Shown piece after piece: positions 63,990-64,000 of a stretch of 64,000 bases of DNA. Within the stretch, counting starts at the first letter, position 1. Every line of letters starts with the position of its first letter. A program made the translations under genes and the position numbers. This DNA is from Paraburkholderia eburnea (lineage in GTDB: Bacteria > Pseudomonadota > Gammaproteobacteria > Burkholderiales > Burkholderiaceae), in NCBI RefSeq assembly GCF_002917095.1, contig NZ_PQGA01000004.1, positions 248,001-312,000 on the forward strand, in the 5' to 3' direction. The notes beneath the pieces are model-generated. The model saw only the letters and a program-made list of their open reading frames with translations. It searched no databases and was not told the DNA's origin.

Positions 63990-64000
63990 GTCTCTTATCT

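Overview
The window is a GC-rich stretch of a Gram-negative chromosome or chromid, most likely from Burkholderiales (Paraburkholderia, Caballeronia or a close relative). This is inferred from the two GbpA-type porins, a DUF4148 protein, the RND efflux operon, many IclR/LysR/TetR regulators, a D-threonate/D-erythronate type gene set, and codon use. No rRNA, tRNA, IS element, phage or CRISPR array was seen.

Layout. 1-4.1 kb: 5' end of an aldehyde dehydrogenase (probably ketoglutarate semialdehyde type), a ThDP enzyme and a secreted TolB-like beta-propeller. 4.4-5.4 kb: Tsx-like outer-membrane channel. 5.5-14.0 kb: a three-gene RND efflux operon (MFP, pump, outer-membrane factor) followed by a TetR gene. 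A divergent LysR gene faces it across a region with two matching palindromic operators, and a second TetR gene follows. 14.1-27.7 kb: about 13.6 kb of minus-strand genes, mostly overlapping or closely spaced, which is the most distinctive part of the window. It encodes a three-component Rieske oxygenase (alpha subunit, ferredoxin, ferredoxin reductase), a 103-aa protein of unknown role, an extradiol dioxygenase, an alpha/beta-hydrolase, a cupin, two SDRs, an aldehyde dehydrogenase, a ThDP decarboxylase-like enzyme, an aspartate dehydrogenase-like enzyme, an internal IclR regulator and an MFS importer. A porin is divergent from it, and a second, closely similar IclR gene lies beyond the porin. 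The divergent promoter region carries two related GGAACA palindromes next to -10 elements. The genes fit uptake, ring hydroxylation and ring cleavage of an aromatic compound that I cannot name.

30.4-33.5 kb: an NTF2-like protein, two SDRs and a divergent GlxA-type AraC regulator. 33.6-38.3 kb: sbcD-sbcC. 38.3-39.0 kb: PaiB-like FMN protein. 39.1-43.4 kb: kdgT-like permease, DUF1537 kinase, pdxA2-like dehydrogenase and a DeoR regulator, with tandem palindromes around a recognisable promoter. 43.7-46.0 kb: an eroded stretch with a multiply frameshifted gene remnant, a small hypothetical gene, a 13-codon ORF and a lone acyl-CoA dehydrogenase-like gene. 46.1-47.9 kb: a cysteine hydrolase whose 5' leader encodes a short peptide with seven consecutive threonines, followed by two mutually exclusive hairpins (a probable attenuator), and an IclR gene. 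48-54.9 kb: an MHYT-GGDEF-EAL protein, a secreted hydrolase, a second cysteine hydrolase, a long acyl-CoA dehydrogenase with an operator-like palindrome, a 51-aa lipoprotein and a DUF4148 protein. 55.4-57.9 kb: a porin, then a cation antiporter preceded by a yybP-ykoY (Mn2+) riboswitch. 58.1-64 kb: an orphan histidine kinase, an MFS exporter with a RidA protein, and glpF-glpK.

Start codons were chosen by ribosome-binding site and family alignment from memory. Functions rest on motif recognition, not on database searches.
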